64,000 bases of DNA from Paludisphaera borealis (GTDB lineage Bacteria; Planctomycetota; Planctomycetia; Isosphaerales; Isosphaeraceae), in assembly GCF_001956985.1 (NCBI RefSeq), contig NZ_CP019082.1, positions 3,534,001 to 3,598,000 of the forward strand, written 5' to 3'. Both the position numbers and the translations under genes were made by a program. Under the pieces are notes generated by a model. It ran no database searches and was not told the origin of the DNA. It saw only the letters and a program-made list of their open reading frames with translations. Positions 49,940 to 59,967 of the stretch are shown here, one piece after another (within the stretch, counting starts at the first letter, position 1; every line of letters begins with the position of its first letter).

Positions 49940-50158
49940 CTACGCCAGGTCGTTCGGCGGCGTGATCTTCTTGTCGGCGGTGACGGCCTGATCGATCTCG
50001 TCCTCGATCCCCGCCACGCCCTTCTTGAACTCGGTGACGCTCTTGCCGAGCGACCGCATCACGCTCGGCAGGCGGTTGCCGAACATCAGGAGGGAGACGA
50101 AGGCGACGATCACGAGTTCGGTCGTGCCAAGGTTCGGCAGGAAAGCGAAAGGCAGCAT
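49940..50158 (-). CDS. TatA-like protein no. 2
   Basis: 72 residues: LVIVAFVSLLMFG helix, hinge NRLPSVMRSLGKSVTEFKKGV and an acidic C-terminus. ATG 50158 has GAGGA upstream. Shorter than no. 1, close to a standard TatA. Same strand, 67 bases upstream of no. 1. Confidence 0.85.
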   Translation of the reverse strand: MLPFAFLPNLGTTELVIVAFVSLLMFGNRLPSVMRSLGKSVTEFKKGVAGIEDEIDQAVTADKKITPPNDLA

Positions 50159-50257
50159 GGTGGTGTTCCTCGGGTCAGGTCGGGGCAGGGCCAGGCGGTC
50201 TCTTTCGTATCGATTCACGCGAAGGGCGACGGCGTCAGGTTGGCGGCGACACACGTT

Positions 50258-50542
50258 TCAATGCGAAGCGCCGGTGGAGATCAGGGTTCGGGTGACGATC
50301 CAGGCGCCGACGGCGGTCGCGGCCAGGATCGTCAAGGCCCAGTAGAGCTTGTTCCCCCGCGTCAGGAAGGCCCCGGCGATCCGGGAACGGCTCCTTTTGG
50401 GCGGCGCCCCCGGGCGCGGGCGACGACGGACTGGCGAGACCCACGGGAGGACCGTCTGGGCGCGCTCGCTCTTGAGCACGCCCGAGCGTCCGTAAAGAAC
50501 CAACGTGACCAGGGCGATCAGCACCAGTTCTTTGAGCCCCAT
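50258..50542 (-). CDS. TatA-like protein no. 3, divergent
   Basis: 94 residues. The N-terminal helix (LVLIALVTLVLYG) and following RSGVLKSERAQTVLPW keep a TatA-like outline, but the usual Pro-Glu/amphipathic helix is weak, and a second hydrophobic helix (YWALTILAATAVGAWIV) near the C-terminus is unusual. A GGAGAGG site lies upstream. It leads the three-gene Tat set and may be a modified or specialised TatA/B. Confidence 0.65.
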   Translation of the reverse strand: MGLKELVLIALVTLVLYGRSGVLKSERAQTVLPWVSPVRRRPRPGAPPKRSRSRIAGAFLTRGNKLYWALTILAATAVGAWIVTRTLISTGASH

Positions 50543-50935
50543 GCTTGCTACGCGCCTCTCCGTTGCGAGGACCCCGCGGCCCGCCCAAGCACGACGCGAC
50601 TCGCGCGGCAGGACGCTCCGGCCCGGTCGATGAGACGACGTGGGCGGCCGGTCGGCCCGAGGGCCTCTTCACATAGGATGCCTGAAGTATTTCGCACACG
50701 GTGGCGATGTCGCGTTCATCGGGGGCCGACAGCTCGGCGCCAACCGCAGGCCAATGCGTCTCGACAGGGACGACGCGGGGTGGGACTACGTGTCTTTATC
50801 GTACCGTCCCAGCCCAGCGTGTCAAACGAATTCTCAAGCCGCGCCGACCGAACAATTGACCGCCGCCGGAGCGAAGGCTACCATGCGACAGATGTCGGAC
50901 TCCATCGCTCGGATTGACAACGCGGAGGCAGTGAG
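50543..50935. other. Intergenic region between divergent Tat-like and thioredoxin-like genes
   Basis: About 390 bases with no credible gene; it should carry both promoters. No repeat or RNA element stands out. Confidence 0.45.
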
Positions 50936-52354
50936 ATGCTCACTTCCATCGTCCGGTCCTGGTTCGCGGCGGGGTTGTTGGCGGCGGTCGGAGCGGCGGG
51001 CGCCGGGGAGGTTCCGCGGTACGTCCTGAAGCCCGGGCAGGTCGTCGACTACGAGGAGCGGCAGTCGTACGACGGAGTCAATGAACACAGCGAGACTACG
51101 TGGATCTCGCGGATCTGGGTCGTCGGCCGCAACGACGACGGCAGCGCCCGCGTCGTCATACGGCAATCCATGGACTCCAAGAGCAAGCAGGGCTCGACGA
51201 ACGAGTCCATATCGACGAGTCTCGCCCGCTTCGACGTCTTTCCGGACGGCAAGATCACGCCCGGCCACTCATTCGGCTTCCCCGTCGATCCCTCCCTCAT
51301 CTTTCCCCGCCTTCCTGAAAACGACCAGGAACTCGCAGGCGGCTGGCGATCGATCGACTCGCGGGACGAGACGACGATCCAGTACAAGTCGACCTCGGGC
51401 GTCAACGAGCCTTTCACCTTCGAAGCCGACCATTCCAAGTTCATGGAGAGGGCCTACGAAGGCAAGAATCACCGTGTTTATCAGTTCGATCGCGCGAAGG
51501 GGCTGATCACCCATGCGAAGATCGCCCGAACATTCGGCTATCGACTTCTGGCCGGGAAAGGGGAGGGGAAGCTGGAATTGAAGGCCGTGAGCGAGATGGC
51601 CCCCGCCAGGCTGCCGACTTTCCGCGCCGAGATGGATCGCTACTTCGATGCGAACCTCGCTTACCAGGAACTCACGGCCAAGGTCACGAAGGCGGGCGGC
51701 GAGGCGGAATCGCTGATCAAGAAGGCCCGCGTGATCCTGGCCGACGCTCGCGCCAAGTTGACGGAACCCGACCCCGCCTCCGCCCTCGACAAGGCGATCG
51801 AGGATCACGACAAGTACTCCAAATACCAGGTCGACGAAGCCAAGCGGTTCGCCGGCCTGCTCGGCAAGCCGGCCGCAGCGTGGGGATCACTTGAGACCAA
51901 GAGCCCCGCCGTCAACCGAGTCGTCAGCGCCCTGTCCAAGTCGAACACGGCCTCGGAGATCAAGGACCTTGACGGCCATTCGCACTCGCTGGCGCAATAC
52001 CGGGGCAAGGTGGTCGTCCTCGACTTCTGGTATCGCGGCTGCGGCTGGTGCATGCGGGCGATGCCGCAGGTCAAGCGGGTCGCCGCCCATTACCACGACA
52101 AGCCCGTCGCCGTCTTCGGCGTGAACAACGACCAGGAGGAAAAAGACGCCCGGTTCGTGGTCAAGGAGATGGCCATCGCGTACCCCGTGCTCCGATCGAT
52201 GGATCTCGCCGGGAAGTATGGCGTTCAGGGCTTCCCGACCCTGGTGATCATCGACCAGGAAGGCAAGGTCGCCGACGTCCACGTCGGCTACTCCGACCAC
52301 CTCTACGAGGACGTCACGGCGACCATCGACCGCCTGATGGCGCAGGCCAAATAG
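50936..52354 (+). CDS. Secreted TlpA-like thioredoxin-fold protein with a long N-terminal domain
   Basis: 472 residues: signal peptide (about 1-23), an unknown beta-rich domain (about 25-220) resembling the DUF6263-like YVLKPGQVVDYEE start, a helical segment, then a TlpA/redoxin domain (about 330-470) with the redox pair C369-GW-C372 in YRGCGWCMRAMPQ and the cis-Pro segment GFPTLVIID. It should act as a periplasmic disulphide reductase or oxidoreductase. The combination of an N-terminal unknown domain with a C-terminal TlpA domain is common in Planctomycetes. Confidence 0.85.
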   Translation: MLTSIVRSWFAAGLLAAVGAAGAGEVPRYVLKPGQVVDYEERQSYDGVNEHSETTWISRIWVVGRNDDGSARVVIRQSMDSKSKQGSTNESISTSLARFDVFPDGKITPGHSFGFPVDPSLIFPRLPENDQELAGGWRSIDSRDETTIQYKSTSGVNEPFTFEADHSKFMERAYEGKNHRVYQFDRAKGLITHAKIARTFGYRLLAGKGEGKLELKAVSEMAPARLPTFRAEMDRYFDANLAYQELTAKVTKAGGEAESLIKKARVILADARAKLTEPDPASALDKAIEDHDKYSKYQVDEAKRFAGLLGKPAAAWGSLETKSPAVNRVVSALSKSNTASEIKDLDGHSHSLAQYRGKVVVLDFWYRGCGWCMRAMPQVKRVAAHYHDKPVAVFGVNNDQEEKDARFVVKEMAIAYPVLRSMDLAGKYGVQGFPTLVIIDQEGKVADVHVGYSDHLYEDVTATIDRLMAQAK

Positions 52355-52517
52355 GCGATCGAGCCTGGCGGCCAGCAGCTTCCGCGCGGCCCTCGCCTTG
52401 GACTCCTACGACTCCCTCTTGAGGTCGCTCTGAAACCTGAACGAGTCACTGACGCGGGCCGCAAGGTCTTCATAGACGCTTGGATGGCGCGATGAACCAA
52501 CACGCCGCTCCAAGGAT

Positions 52518-55500
52518 TTACTTGCCGCCGTCTTTCTGGGGGCCGCTCGTTGCATCAAGGGGGATGTTCTCCGCATCCAACACCCCTGGGACGGAACTTG
52601 CGACAGGACGATAAGGGAAACCTTCCCCTGGGACGGGTAGCTCCGGGAAGGTCAAGGGCGCCGCCTGGCCCGGAAAGTATTGTCGGGACTCGGCCTGAGC
52701 GAGGTTGCGCCCAGCGATCATCCCAGCGATTTCTAGCAGGTCTTTGATCCCTGTGTGCCAAAAGCCTGTCATGCCGTTCAGATCTGTGGCTATCAACCAC
52801 CGCACGTCGGGACTGAACGAGATCCGATTGACTGTCGTATCCAGGGTCCCGATGTACCGGGCCGACTGCGACGGGTCGGCGGCGTGGAGGTCCCAGAGTC
52901 GGATGACTTGGTCCTGGCTCCCACTGGCGAGCCATCGGCCGTCAGGACTTATGCGTATCGAGTCGATCGGCAGTTCGTGCGCTTTCAAAATCCAGCGTCT
53001 GCCTACCCCGGGCTCCCAGATCTGGACGGTGGCATCGTCGCCGGCCGTCGCCAGAATTCGTCCGTCCGGGCTGAAGTCCGCAGTCCTCACGATCCCGAGG
53101 TGGCCTTGAAGAACCATGGGTTCGCCCCGCCCCCATCCTAGCGATGCATCCCATAGTTTGGTTTTATCCCCATACGCCACGAGCCACCGACCATCCTTGC
53201 TGCTCTGCAGTCCCGTGACGCGAGTTCCTTGGGCGATCGTCACGGGATGGGAGATCGACTCTGCATTGGTCAGATCCCTGACCATGATCATGCCGCCCCG
53301 ATCGGCCGTAACGAGCCAACCGTCGCCGAGGAACGTGCAAGATGCGACGCTAGTCCGATGGCCGCGCAGCTCGACACGTCCCGGCGGTGCGGTCGAGCCC
53401 GGCAGTCCCCATAAGCTTGGGACGACGACGGCGCCCCAAGCCACGATCCAGCGGCAATCCGGGGCGATCGTCAACTGACCGACGGGATAGCGGTGGCCGA
53501 CGAGGACCGTCGCCTCGCGCGCCGAGGCCGGATTCTGCTCGTCCAATCTCCAGGTCTTGACCGTTCCGTCGCGAAAACCGGCCGCGACGAGCCGACCGTC
53601 ATCGGCGATGCGAATCTTATCGGCTCCGAGGCCGGCGAGGTCGCCAAGACCGGCCAGCTTGGTCCGGGAGGCGACAGTCCAAGGTTTCGCAAGCACGCGA
53701 GTCTCAACGCCTCCGTCGGAATCCACGGTGATGAAGCGATCGGCCGAGGCGATGTTTCGGTCGGACACATAGTTCGTGTTTCGGAACGTCACCGGTGAGG
53801 ATGCAGGTCCTCCGCCTTCCAGATCATAGGCCCGGATGATCCCTTCCCCACCGGCCGTGGCCAGCAGCGGCGTGGCCCCGGCGATCGTCAGGTCAACCAG
53901 GCTCAGGTCGTGCCCGTTGAGGCGGGTCACCCCAAGGAACCCGAGATCCTCGGGGAGGAATGGGGCGGCGTTCGCGTTTCTCGCATTCTTCTCGGCCTGA
54001 GCCAGGTGGTTCGAAATCCGGCCGAGGTCCCATACGCGAAGTCCGGCGCCCTGGTTCTCTTCGCCGGCGACCAACCAGCGGGCGTCGCTGCTGGTCGCGA
54101 GGTAGCGCGAAGGTAGATTCTGAACCGCTCTCAAATCTCGACCTGCCGGCGAGGCCAGACGGGAGGCGGTCAACGGGCCGGCGGCCTTCACACCGCTCCA
54201 GAGGAGGAACAGCCCATCGCGGCCGATGGTCAGGAGCCGTTCGCCCTCGCCCGTGAACGTCATTCCGACGATCGGGAATCCATGCCCGACCAACTGGCGA
54301 GGCTGCCAGGAAGGAAGGAGCGACTCGAGATCCCAGAGGAGGACCCGGCCGTCCCCGCCGCCGCCCGCCAGGTATCGGCCGTCCGGACTGAAGGCGATCG
54401 AGGTCACCACGGCGTTCTGACCGGGCAGGATGATCATCTTGGAAGCGGGGGTCGTCGCGCCGAGCCGCCAGACCCGCACCGCCGCCTCCGAATCGCTGGC
54501 CGTCGCCAACCATCGGCCTTGTCGATCGAAGGCGAGCTGCGAGAGGAGCCCCTTCGGATGTTTCAACACCTGAGGTCTCGGCTCCCCGCCGCCGCCGACG
54601 GGCCACAGACGCGCCTCGGTCTTCAAACTGGATTCGCCCCAGGCCACGAGCCACTTCCCGTCCGGGGAAAAATCGATTCGATCGAATGACCAGTCGGAGG
54701 GGTCGTAAGCCTTGCTCTCGATCCGCGCAAGGACGCGGGAACCTGACTCGGCGTCTTCACTGGCTGTGTCCCACAGCCGTAATTCGACGACCTCTTTGCT
54801 CACGTCGACAAGGTATTCCCGCGATGCGGCCGCCAGCCATCGATCTCCTGGATCCATGGCCACCGTCACCGCGCTCGATCGCAAGCCGGAGTATTTCTTG
54901 GCTCGCGTAAGTCCAGGACCTTGGCCCGAATCCCAAACGAAAACCGGCCCCTCGCCGCTGCCGATGACGAATTTCCTCCCAGCCGGCGCCATGCCCAGCG
55001 AAGTGGCGACGCCCGGAAGGCCTGGGACGTCCAAGGGGCGGCTGGTCGGGCGAGGCGCCCCCAGGTCCCACGCGCGACAGGCCCCTCTGGCGTCCCTACT
55101 GACCGACCAACGGCCGTCGGCGCTCACAACCACTTGACGGACCTGCGCGTCGTGAATTCCGATCGTGCGACCGCCGACGCGGGCGACTGCGACGCGGAGG
55201 GCCTGCTCCGCTTCGGGCTGGGGAGAATCTCCCGCTCGCAAATTCGCCAGCACGGCTTCGGATGCGAGTAGCACGGAGCGCTGGGGGAATGGGGAGAGGG
55301 CGACCGTCGACTCCGCGGCCAGGCGTCGAGACTCGGCGACGCGCGATTCATACTCGGCGACGGATCGCTGCCACAACGCCACCCCGGCGAGGCCGGTCAT
55401 CGTGACCAGGAGGAGCGAGAGCACTCCGCTCAAAGCGATCAATCGGCGCATGCGCCGCTCTTGCTCCCGCCGACGCAGGTCGTCGAACGAGCACCCCAGA

Positions 55501-56093
55501 ACAGCCGCCAACACTTTGAGTTTGGCCAGGGATCGGGTGCGCCACAGGCTGCTCCCTTCCGTCGGCCGAACGTCCGCGGCGAGAGGCTCGACGTGAGCCG
55601 TCACGCTCCCCTCGGCGTGAAGATCGCCTACTTCAATCAGCGAATCCGGGAACGATTCCCCGGGCTCGCCCTCAATCAAAACCGCGAAGATGCGATCGTG
55701 CCGACCCAACCGGCGGAATCGCAAGACTTCTTCGTTGACCCACCGCGATTCGCGCGTCCTCGGCGAACAAATGACAATCAAGCACTTCGATTCCTTCAAG
55801 GCGGCGTCAATCGAGAAGCTCAGGTCGCTCGACGCCGCCAACTCCTCCTCGTCGCGGAATACGCGGCGGACACGCGGAGGGATCCCCAAGTCCGCCACCA
55901 GCTTCCGCGGGACGCGGTAGGATTCCATCGCAGAATGCAGCCACTTCGCCCAGGAGCGATCCGGCTCGATGTGCCTGTAACTGATGAAGGCGTCATAGCG
56001 GGGAGCGTTCGCCGCACTTCCGGCGTCGCCAGGGGCGGGCGGACCGTCGAAAGCTCCGGCATTATTCAATTCCATATCATCTTCCGACATCAA
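52518..56093 (-). CDS. TIR domain - transmembrane helix - WD40 repeat protein
   Basis: 1191 residues. A TIR_2-type domain (about 32-150: YDAFISYRHIE, RRVFRDEEELAASSDLS, CLIVICSPRTRESRWVNEEV with a W...E pair typical of TIR NADases) is followed by a basic region, a TM helix (about 218-241) and a C-terminal array of about a dozen WD40 repeats (about 300-1150; for example FSPDGRILATAGDDATVQIWE and ISPDGRWLASGSQDQVIRLWD), enough for two propellers. TIR domains make or cleave NAD-derived signals in immune and other systems; the WD40 part probably senses a partner. It could be antiviral or a general receptor. A few extra residues at the N-terminus are possible. Confidence 0.88.
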   Translation of the reverse strand: MMSEDDMELNNAGAFDGPPAPGDAGSAANAPRYDAFISYRHIEPDRSWAKWLHSAMESYRVPRKLVADLGIPPRVRRVFRDEEELAASSDLSFSIDAALKESKCLIVICSPRTRESRWVNEEVLRFRRLGRHDRIFAVLIEGEPGESFPDSLIEVGDLHAEGSVTAHVEPLAADVRPTEGSSLWRTRSLAKLKVLAAVLGCSFDDLRRREQERRMRRLIALSGVLSLLLVTMTGLAGVALWQRSVAEYESRVAESRRLAAESTVALSPFPQRSVLLASEAVLANLRAGDSPQPEAEQALRVAVARVGGRTIGIHDAQVRQVVVSADGRWSVSRDARGACRAWDLGAPRPTSRPLDVPGLPGVATSLGMAPAGRKFVIGSGEGPVFVWDSGQGPGLTRAKKYSGLRSSAVTVAMDPGDRWLAAASREYLVDVSKEVVELRLWDTASEDAESGSRVLARIESKAYDPSDWSFDRIDFSPDGKWLVAWGESSLKTEARLWPVGGGGEPRPQVLKHPKGLLSQLAFDRQGRWLATASDSEAAVRVWRLGATTPASKMIILPGQNAVVTSIAFSPDGRYLAGGGGDGRVLLWDLESLLPSWQPRQLVGHGFPIVGMTFTGEGERLLTIGRDGLFLLWSGVKAAGPLTASRLASPAGRDLRAVQNLPSRYLATSSDARWLVAGEENQGAGLRVWDLGRISNHLAQAEKNARNANAAPFLPEDLGFLGVTRLNGHDLSLVDLTIAGATPLLATAGGEGIIRAYDLEGGGPASSPVTFRNTNYVSDRNIASADRFITVDSDGGVETRVLAKPWTVASRTKLAGLGDLAGLGADKIRIADDGRLVAAGFRDGTVKTWRLDEQNPASAREATVLVGHRYPVGQLTIAPDCRWIVAWGAVVVPSLWGLPGSTAPPGRVELRGHRTSVASCTFLGDGWLVTADRGGMIMVRDLTNAESISHPVTIAQGTRVTGLQSSKDGRWLVAYGDKTKLWDASLGWGRGEPMVLQGHLGIVRTADFSPDGRILATAGDDATVQIWEPGVGRRWILKAHELPIDSIRISPDGRWLASGSQDQVIRLWDLHAADPSQSARYIGTLDTTVNRISFSPDVRWLIATDLNGMTGFWHTGIKDLLEIAGMIAGRNLAQAESRQYFPGQAAPLTFPELPVPGEGFPYRPVASSVPGVLDAENIPLDATSGPQKDGGK

Positions 56094-56294
56094 AATATTC
56101 TAATCATCAATTCGTTGGGCCGGATACCGTACGTCGACCGAGCCGCTCCGACGTCGCCGCTCCAACAGGCCTCCGCCGAAGCGGACGATCAGAGCAAAGC
56201 GTGCGGCAGCCGCGAAGCGCAGGCATCGCCAGAATCGCGATGGGCGGGGACCGTCCGCCTTGGACCGCTCGAGTAGGCGCTCAAGTCTTGGGGG

Positions 56295-57044
56295 TCAGGC
56301 ACCGGCCATGGCGTCGAGGAGCAATTCGAGGCTGGCCATGAATCGGAGCAGCCTAACGGCGTCGGGGCGGCTCTCGCGGTTCAGGTCGCGGAGGGCCGGC
56401 TTGCCGTAGGCGTAGAGCCGCTCCTTGGCCTCGCTGACGCTGGCGATCGTGGCCCGGCGGGTCGAGGCGAACTCCTTGACGACCGTGAGAATCGCCGCCT
56501 CGGCGGCGTCCCGTTCCTTGCCTAGTTCGCCGGTCGCGGGGGCTCCACTCGGCCAGATCACCTTGCCGTCGGGCGAGAAGACCTGGCTCTTGGGAAGCGG
56601 CTTGAAGCCCTGGTTGTCGTCGGTCGTCGCGGCCGTCGACGCCGGCTCCTGGGTCCGGACGTCGTACCGGGGCGCCATGGTCGCCATCATCTTCTGGTTC
56701 TGGAGCGCCTGGGCCACAGCCTGCTGGTTGTACAGGTTGGCGGCCTGGTAATTCGAGGCCGTCCAGGCGTTGTACATGTTGTACCGGGCGGTCCGCATCC
56801 CCAGATTGAGCTGGGCCTGCACGATCGGGTTCCACGGCGAGACGCCCACGCCCGGCAGGCCGTAACTCATGGCGCTGGCGTTGTAGTTGATCCCGTATGG
56901 ATCGATCCGGCTCTGGAAGCTCGGCGTGTCCGTGTACGGCAGGTTCGCCTGGGCCGAGGCTTCGGGCGAGCCGCCGGCCAGCATCGCGAGGAGAGTCGCC
57001 AGGGCGAGCGTCGGACGGGCCGAGGAACGAAGAAGCGACCGCAT
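56295..57044 (-). CDS. Secreted protein of unknown function
   Basis: 249 residues, signal peptide about 1-31 (ending ASAQA). The mature part starts with a Tyr/Asn/Gln-rich, aromatic region (IDPYGINYNASAMSYG, NLGMRTARYNMYNAWTASNYQAANLYNQQ) and ends in a helical domain (AAEAAILTVVKEFASTRRATIASVSEAKERL). No recognised domain. It may be a surface or cell-envelope protein. Downstream of the aminotransferase on the same strand. Confidence 0.7.
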   Translation of the reverse strand: MRSLLRSSARPTLALATLLAMLAGGSPEASAQANLPYTDTPSFQSRIDPYGINYNASAMSYGLPGVGVSPWNPIVQAQLNLGMRTARYNMYNAWTASNYQAANLYNQQAVAQALQNQKMMATMAPRYDVRTQEPASTAATTDDNQGFKPLPKSQVFSPDGKVIWPSGAPATGELGKERDAAEAAILTVVKEFASTRRATIASVSEAKERLYAYGKPALRDLNRESRPDAVRLLRFMASLELLLDAMAGA

Positions 57045-57105
57045 GCAAAGTCTCCCGTGACGAGGTGTCGATCAACCCGCTTCGATTGTGCTCGACAGGC
57101 CCGGC

Positions 57106-58275
57106 TCAGACAATGACCCGGAGGGCGCGAAGGCGCTCGGCGGCGGCGTCGAGGGTGGCGTCGCGCTTACAGAAGCAGAACCGGGTGTACGCGCGGCCCA
57201 GCTCCTTGTCCTGGAAGAAGCTCGACCCCGGCACCGTCGCCACTCCGATTTCTCGAACCAGGCGACGGGCGAACTCGACATCGTCGACGGCCCCGAACGG
57301 CCCGATCCCGGCCATGATGTAATACGCCCCCTCGGGCGCGTCGAACTCGAAGCCGACCTCCCAGAGCACCTTGCAGAAGCGGTCGCGGCGGGCCTGGTAG
57401 TCGCTGGCCAGATGGTCGTAATACGCCCGAGGCAGGCGATAGGCGACCGCGCCGGCCTCCTGAAGCGGGGCCGCCGCGCCGATCGACACGAAGTCGTGGA
57501 TCTGCCGGAACGTCTTCGTGAGCGTCGGGTTCGCGAGGATTGTGCCGACCCGCCAGCCGGTCACCGAGTAGGTCTTCGACATCCCGCCGACCGTCACCGC
57601 CCGCTCGTGCATGCCGTCGAGGCTCGCCAGCGCGACGTGCTCGCGACCGTCGAAGAGAATATGCTCATAGATCTCGTCGGTGATCGCCACCACGTCCCAC
57701 TTGCGGCAGAGGGCGGCGATCGGTTCGAGGTCCTCGCGAGTGAAGACCGCGCCGGTGGGGTTGTTCGGGTTGCAGAGCACGATGGCCTTGGTCCGGTCGT
57801 TGAACGCGGCGGCCAGCTCGTCGGGGTCGAACTTCCAGTGCGGCGGGCGGACCGGCACGAACCGGGGCGTCGCGCCGGCGAGCACGCAGTCGGGCCAGTA
57901 GTTCTCGTAGAACGGCTGCGACAGGATCACCTCGTCGCCCGGGTTGATCAAAGAGATCAACGTCACGAGCATCGCCTCGGTACTACCGCACGTCACCGTG
58001 ATCTCGGTCTCCGGATCAACCGTCAGCCCCAGGTGCCAGCCGGCGTGGTCGGCGATCGCGTGCCGAAGGTCGTGCGCCCCCCAGGTGACGGCATACTGGT
58101 TGACGTCGTCCTGGATCGCCCGGCACGCCGCGTCCTTGAGGATCTGAGGCGCGGGGAAGTCGGGCATCCCCTGCGCCAGGTTCACCGCGTCGTACTTCTT
58201 CGCCTCGATCGACATCCCCCGGATCACGCTCTCGGTGAACCGCGCGGCCTTCGTCGAAATCAACGGATACTGCAT
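57106..58275 (-). CDS. PLP-dependent class I/II aminotransferase
   Basis: A 389-residue fold-type I aminotransferase (aspartate aminotransferase superfamily, methionine/kynurenine or MalY-like). Motifs: CGSTEAML, the PLP-binding NPNNPTG (N172), D200 in AITDEIYEH, lysine K234 in [11 protein letters not shown] and a C-terminal Arg (RFCFCKRD). The substrate is not determined. ATG 58275 is preceded by AAAGGCGG. The frame extends further upstream only with non-homologous residues. Confidence 0.9.
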   Translation of the reverse strand: MQYPLISTKAARFTESVIRGMSIEAKKYDAVNLAQGMPDFPAPQILKDAACRAIQDDVNQYAVTWGAHDLRHAIADHAGWHLGLTVDPETEITVTCGSTEAMLVTLISLINPGDEVILSQPFYENYWPDCVLAGATPRFVPVRPPHWKFDPDELAAAFNDRTKAIVLCNPNNPTGAVFTREDLEPIAALCRKWDVVAITDEIYEHILFDGREHVALASLDGMHERAVTVGGMSKTYSVTGWRVGTILANPTLTKTFRQIHDFVSIGAAAPLQEAGAVAYRLPRAYYDHLASDYQARRDRFCKVLWEVGFEFDAPEGAYYIMAGIGPFGAVDDVEFARRLVREIGVATVPGSSFFQDKELGRAYTRFCFCKRDATLDAAAERLRALRVIV

Positions 58276-58425
58276 CGCCCGCCGCCTTTCCGAATACCCA
58301 TCGACCCCGTTGCGCCCCAAGAAATCGACCGCCGGAGCCTGGCCCCTGGAAGACCCGCCCAGGATTTGTTATTACGAATTCCTAAGACTTCACACTCAAC
58401 CGGACTTTTCCCGAGGTCCTCAGTC

Positions 58426-59202
58426 ATGATCCGACGCGGCTTCACCCTCATTGAGCTTCTGGTCGTGATCGCGATCGTCGCCGTCTTGATCGCGCTCTTG
58501 CTGCCGGCTGTGCAGGGGGCCCGCGAGGCGGCCCGGCGGATGGACTGTCAGAGCCACATGCACCAGATCGGCCTGGGGTTCATGCAATATTTCGACGACT
58601 GGAACGGCCAGTTCTTCCTCCATCATCCGTTCAACGCCGACGTCCTGTCCGAGACCAGCGCGGCCGAATCGTTCGCCGAGATCTACTGGGAGGACAAGAT
58701 CATGCCGTACGTCAATTCGGCGTACGCCAACGACGCGATCGCCCACGGGGGCGTGCAGGTCGCCGACGCCAAGATCTTCCGGTGCATGTCCGACATCTCG
58801 TACCCTCAGCCGTTCACCGACCCCGACACCCAACTGGTCGACGGCGTGTCCGACCGCACCAGCTACCTGATGAACTCGCTGCTGACGCACAAGACCCGGC
58901 GGTACGGACGGTATTCGTTCCAGAGGTTCCAGTACGAGATGGGGACCTCGAACTTCGTGATCATGAACGAGCGGAACGCCGCGGGCATCCTCGCCAGCCC
59001 CGTGGCCGGCGACCCGCGCCAGGACGATTACGACATCTGGCTGGGCACCGACGTCCTCGACACCTGGATTCCCTGGGACCGGCACGGCAGCTCGAACGTC
59101 TTGTTCCTGGACGGCCACGCCAAGAGCATCAACAAGCCCGACGCGCTGACCGGCATGTACCCCGGCGGGCAAAGCTACCGCGAGAGCCGCTTCTACCCCT
59201 GA
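58426..59202 (+). CDS. DUF1559-like prepilin protein no. 4 (short)
   Basis: 258 residues, shorter than the other four. Leader MIRRG, then [16 protein letters not shown], the [12 protein letters not shown] block, and a C-terminal H-X8-DG motif ([12 protein letters not shown]; one residue shorter than the usual H-X9-DG). The middle differs from nos. 1-3. GAGG precedes the ATG at 58426. A long frame from 57088 runs through the aminotransferase in antisense and is not part of this gene. Confidence 0.87.
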   Translation: MIRRGFTLIELLVVIAIVAVLIALLLPAVQGAREAARRMDCQSHMHQIGLGFMQYFDDWNGQFFLHHPFNADVLSETSAAESFAEIYWEDKIMPYVNSAYANDAIAHGGVQVADAKIFRCMSDISYPQPFTDPDTQLVDGVSDRTSYLMNSLLTHKTRRYGRYSFQRFQYEMGTSNFVIMNERNAAGILASPVAGDPRQDDYDIWLGTDVLDTWIPWDRHGSSNVLFLDGHAKSINKPDALTGMYPGGQSYRESRFYP

Positions 59203-59248
59203 TCGGTTCGGTGCCGGTCGCAACGGGAGTGGCTCATGCCCTTGAATC

Positions 59249-59332
59249 GGGGTGGCACGGGTTCGATCGAACCCGTGGACGCCAGCCGCAGCCCGTCAAA
59301 CACGGGTTCGGCGAACCGACCCCGTGCCACCC
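59249..59332. repeat. Inverted-repeat element (GGTGGCACGGG type)
   Basis: GGGTGGCACGGG (59250-59261) and CCCGTGCCACCC (59321-59332) are exact reverse complements. Inside lie further palindromes (CGGGTTCGATCGAACCCG at 59259-59276). This is a non-autonomous, REP- or MITE-like repeat, probably dispersed. Confidence 0.7.
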
Positions 59333-59381
59333 ATCAGTCGTTGCCTATAAAACAAACTCTCGACTCGCCACACGAGCGGGG

Positions 59382-59804
59382 TCAGTCTTCCGGCTTGTGC
59401 GCGTCGTGGCAACCCTTGCAAGACTTGCCGATCTTGGCGGCCGTCTCGCGGACCGACTTGAGGTCTTCCTTCTTGGCGGCCGTCTCGAGCTCCTTGGAAG
59501 CGTCGGCGAGGGCCTTGGTCAGCTTGTCCCACGACGCCTTCTCGCCGCGCGGCGCGTCGTTCTTGCCGAGGGCCGGGCCGTACTTGGTGAACGTCTCAGC
59601 CGCCTTCTTGACCTTCGCCCAGTCGGGCTTCTCGCCCTTCAACTCAGCCTTCAGAATGCCGCTCGCCGAGGTCTTCCCCGCGAACAGCTTCTTCATGACC
59701 ACTTCCGAAGTGACCGACTCGTCGGCCGCTCCGGCCTGCCGGGAAACCAGTCCACCCGCGACGACCAGGGCCAGCATGCTCACACCGCAGATCAGGCTCT
59801 TCAT
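59382..59804 (-). CDS. Small exported c-type cytochrome (CXXCH at the C-terminus)
   Basis: 140 residues: signal peptide (about 1-26, ending QAGA), a helical domain, and one haem-attachment motif C129-K-G-C132-H133 nearly at the C-terminus, as in class II/cytochrome c-prime-like proteins. It may carry electrons or bind small ligands in the periplasm. ATG 59804 has GGAG upstream. Fold assignment is inferred from length and motif position. Confidence 0.8.
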   Translation of the reverse strand: MKSLICGVSMLALVVAGGLVSRQAGAADESVTSEVVMKKLFAGKTSASGILKAELKGEKPDWAKVKKAAETFTKYGPALGKNDAPRGEKASWDKLTKALADASKELETAAKKEDLKSVRETAAKIGKSCKGCHDAHKPED

Positions 59805-59967
59805 CCAGTTTCTCCACTTGGGAAGATCGAGAAAAACCGCTTCGCTCATCGAAGCCAAGCGGTTGCGTCGTTGGGAGAGCGAGGTTCGAGGACGCTCCAC
59901 CGAACCGATTAGATTACCTACAACGATTCTCCCGGGCTAGCAGAGCTTAACGAAAGCTCATGTCGAG

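Noticed and set aside
57088-58425. Long plus-strand upstream extension of DUF1559 no. 4
   Set aside because: It is antisense to the aminotransferase; the prepilin leader clearly begins at 58426.
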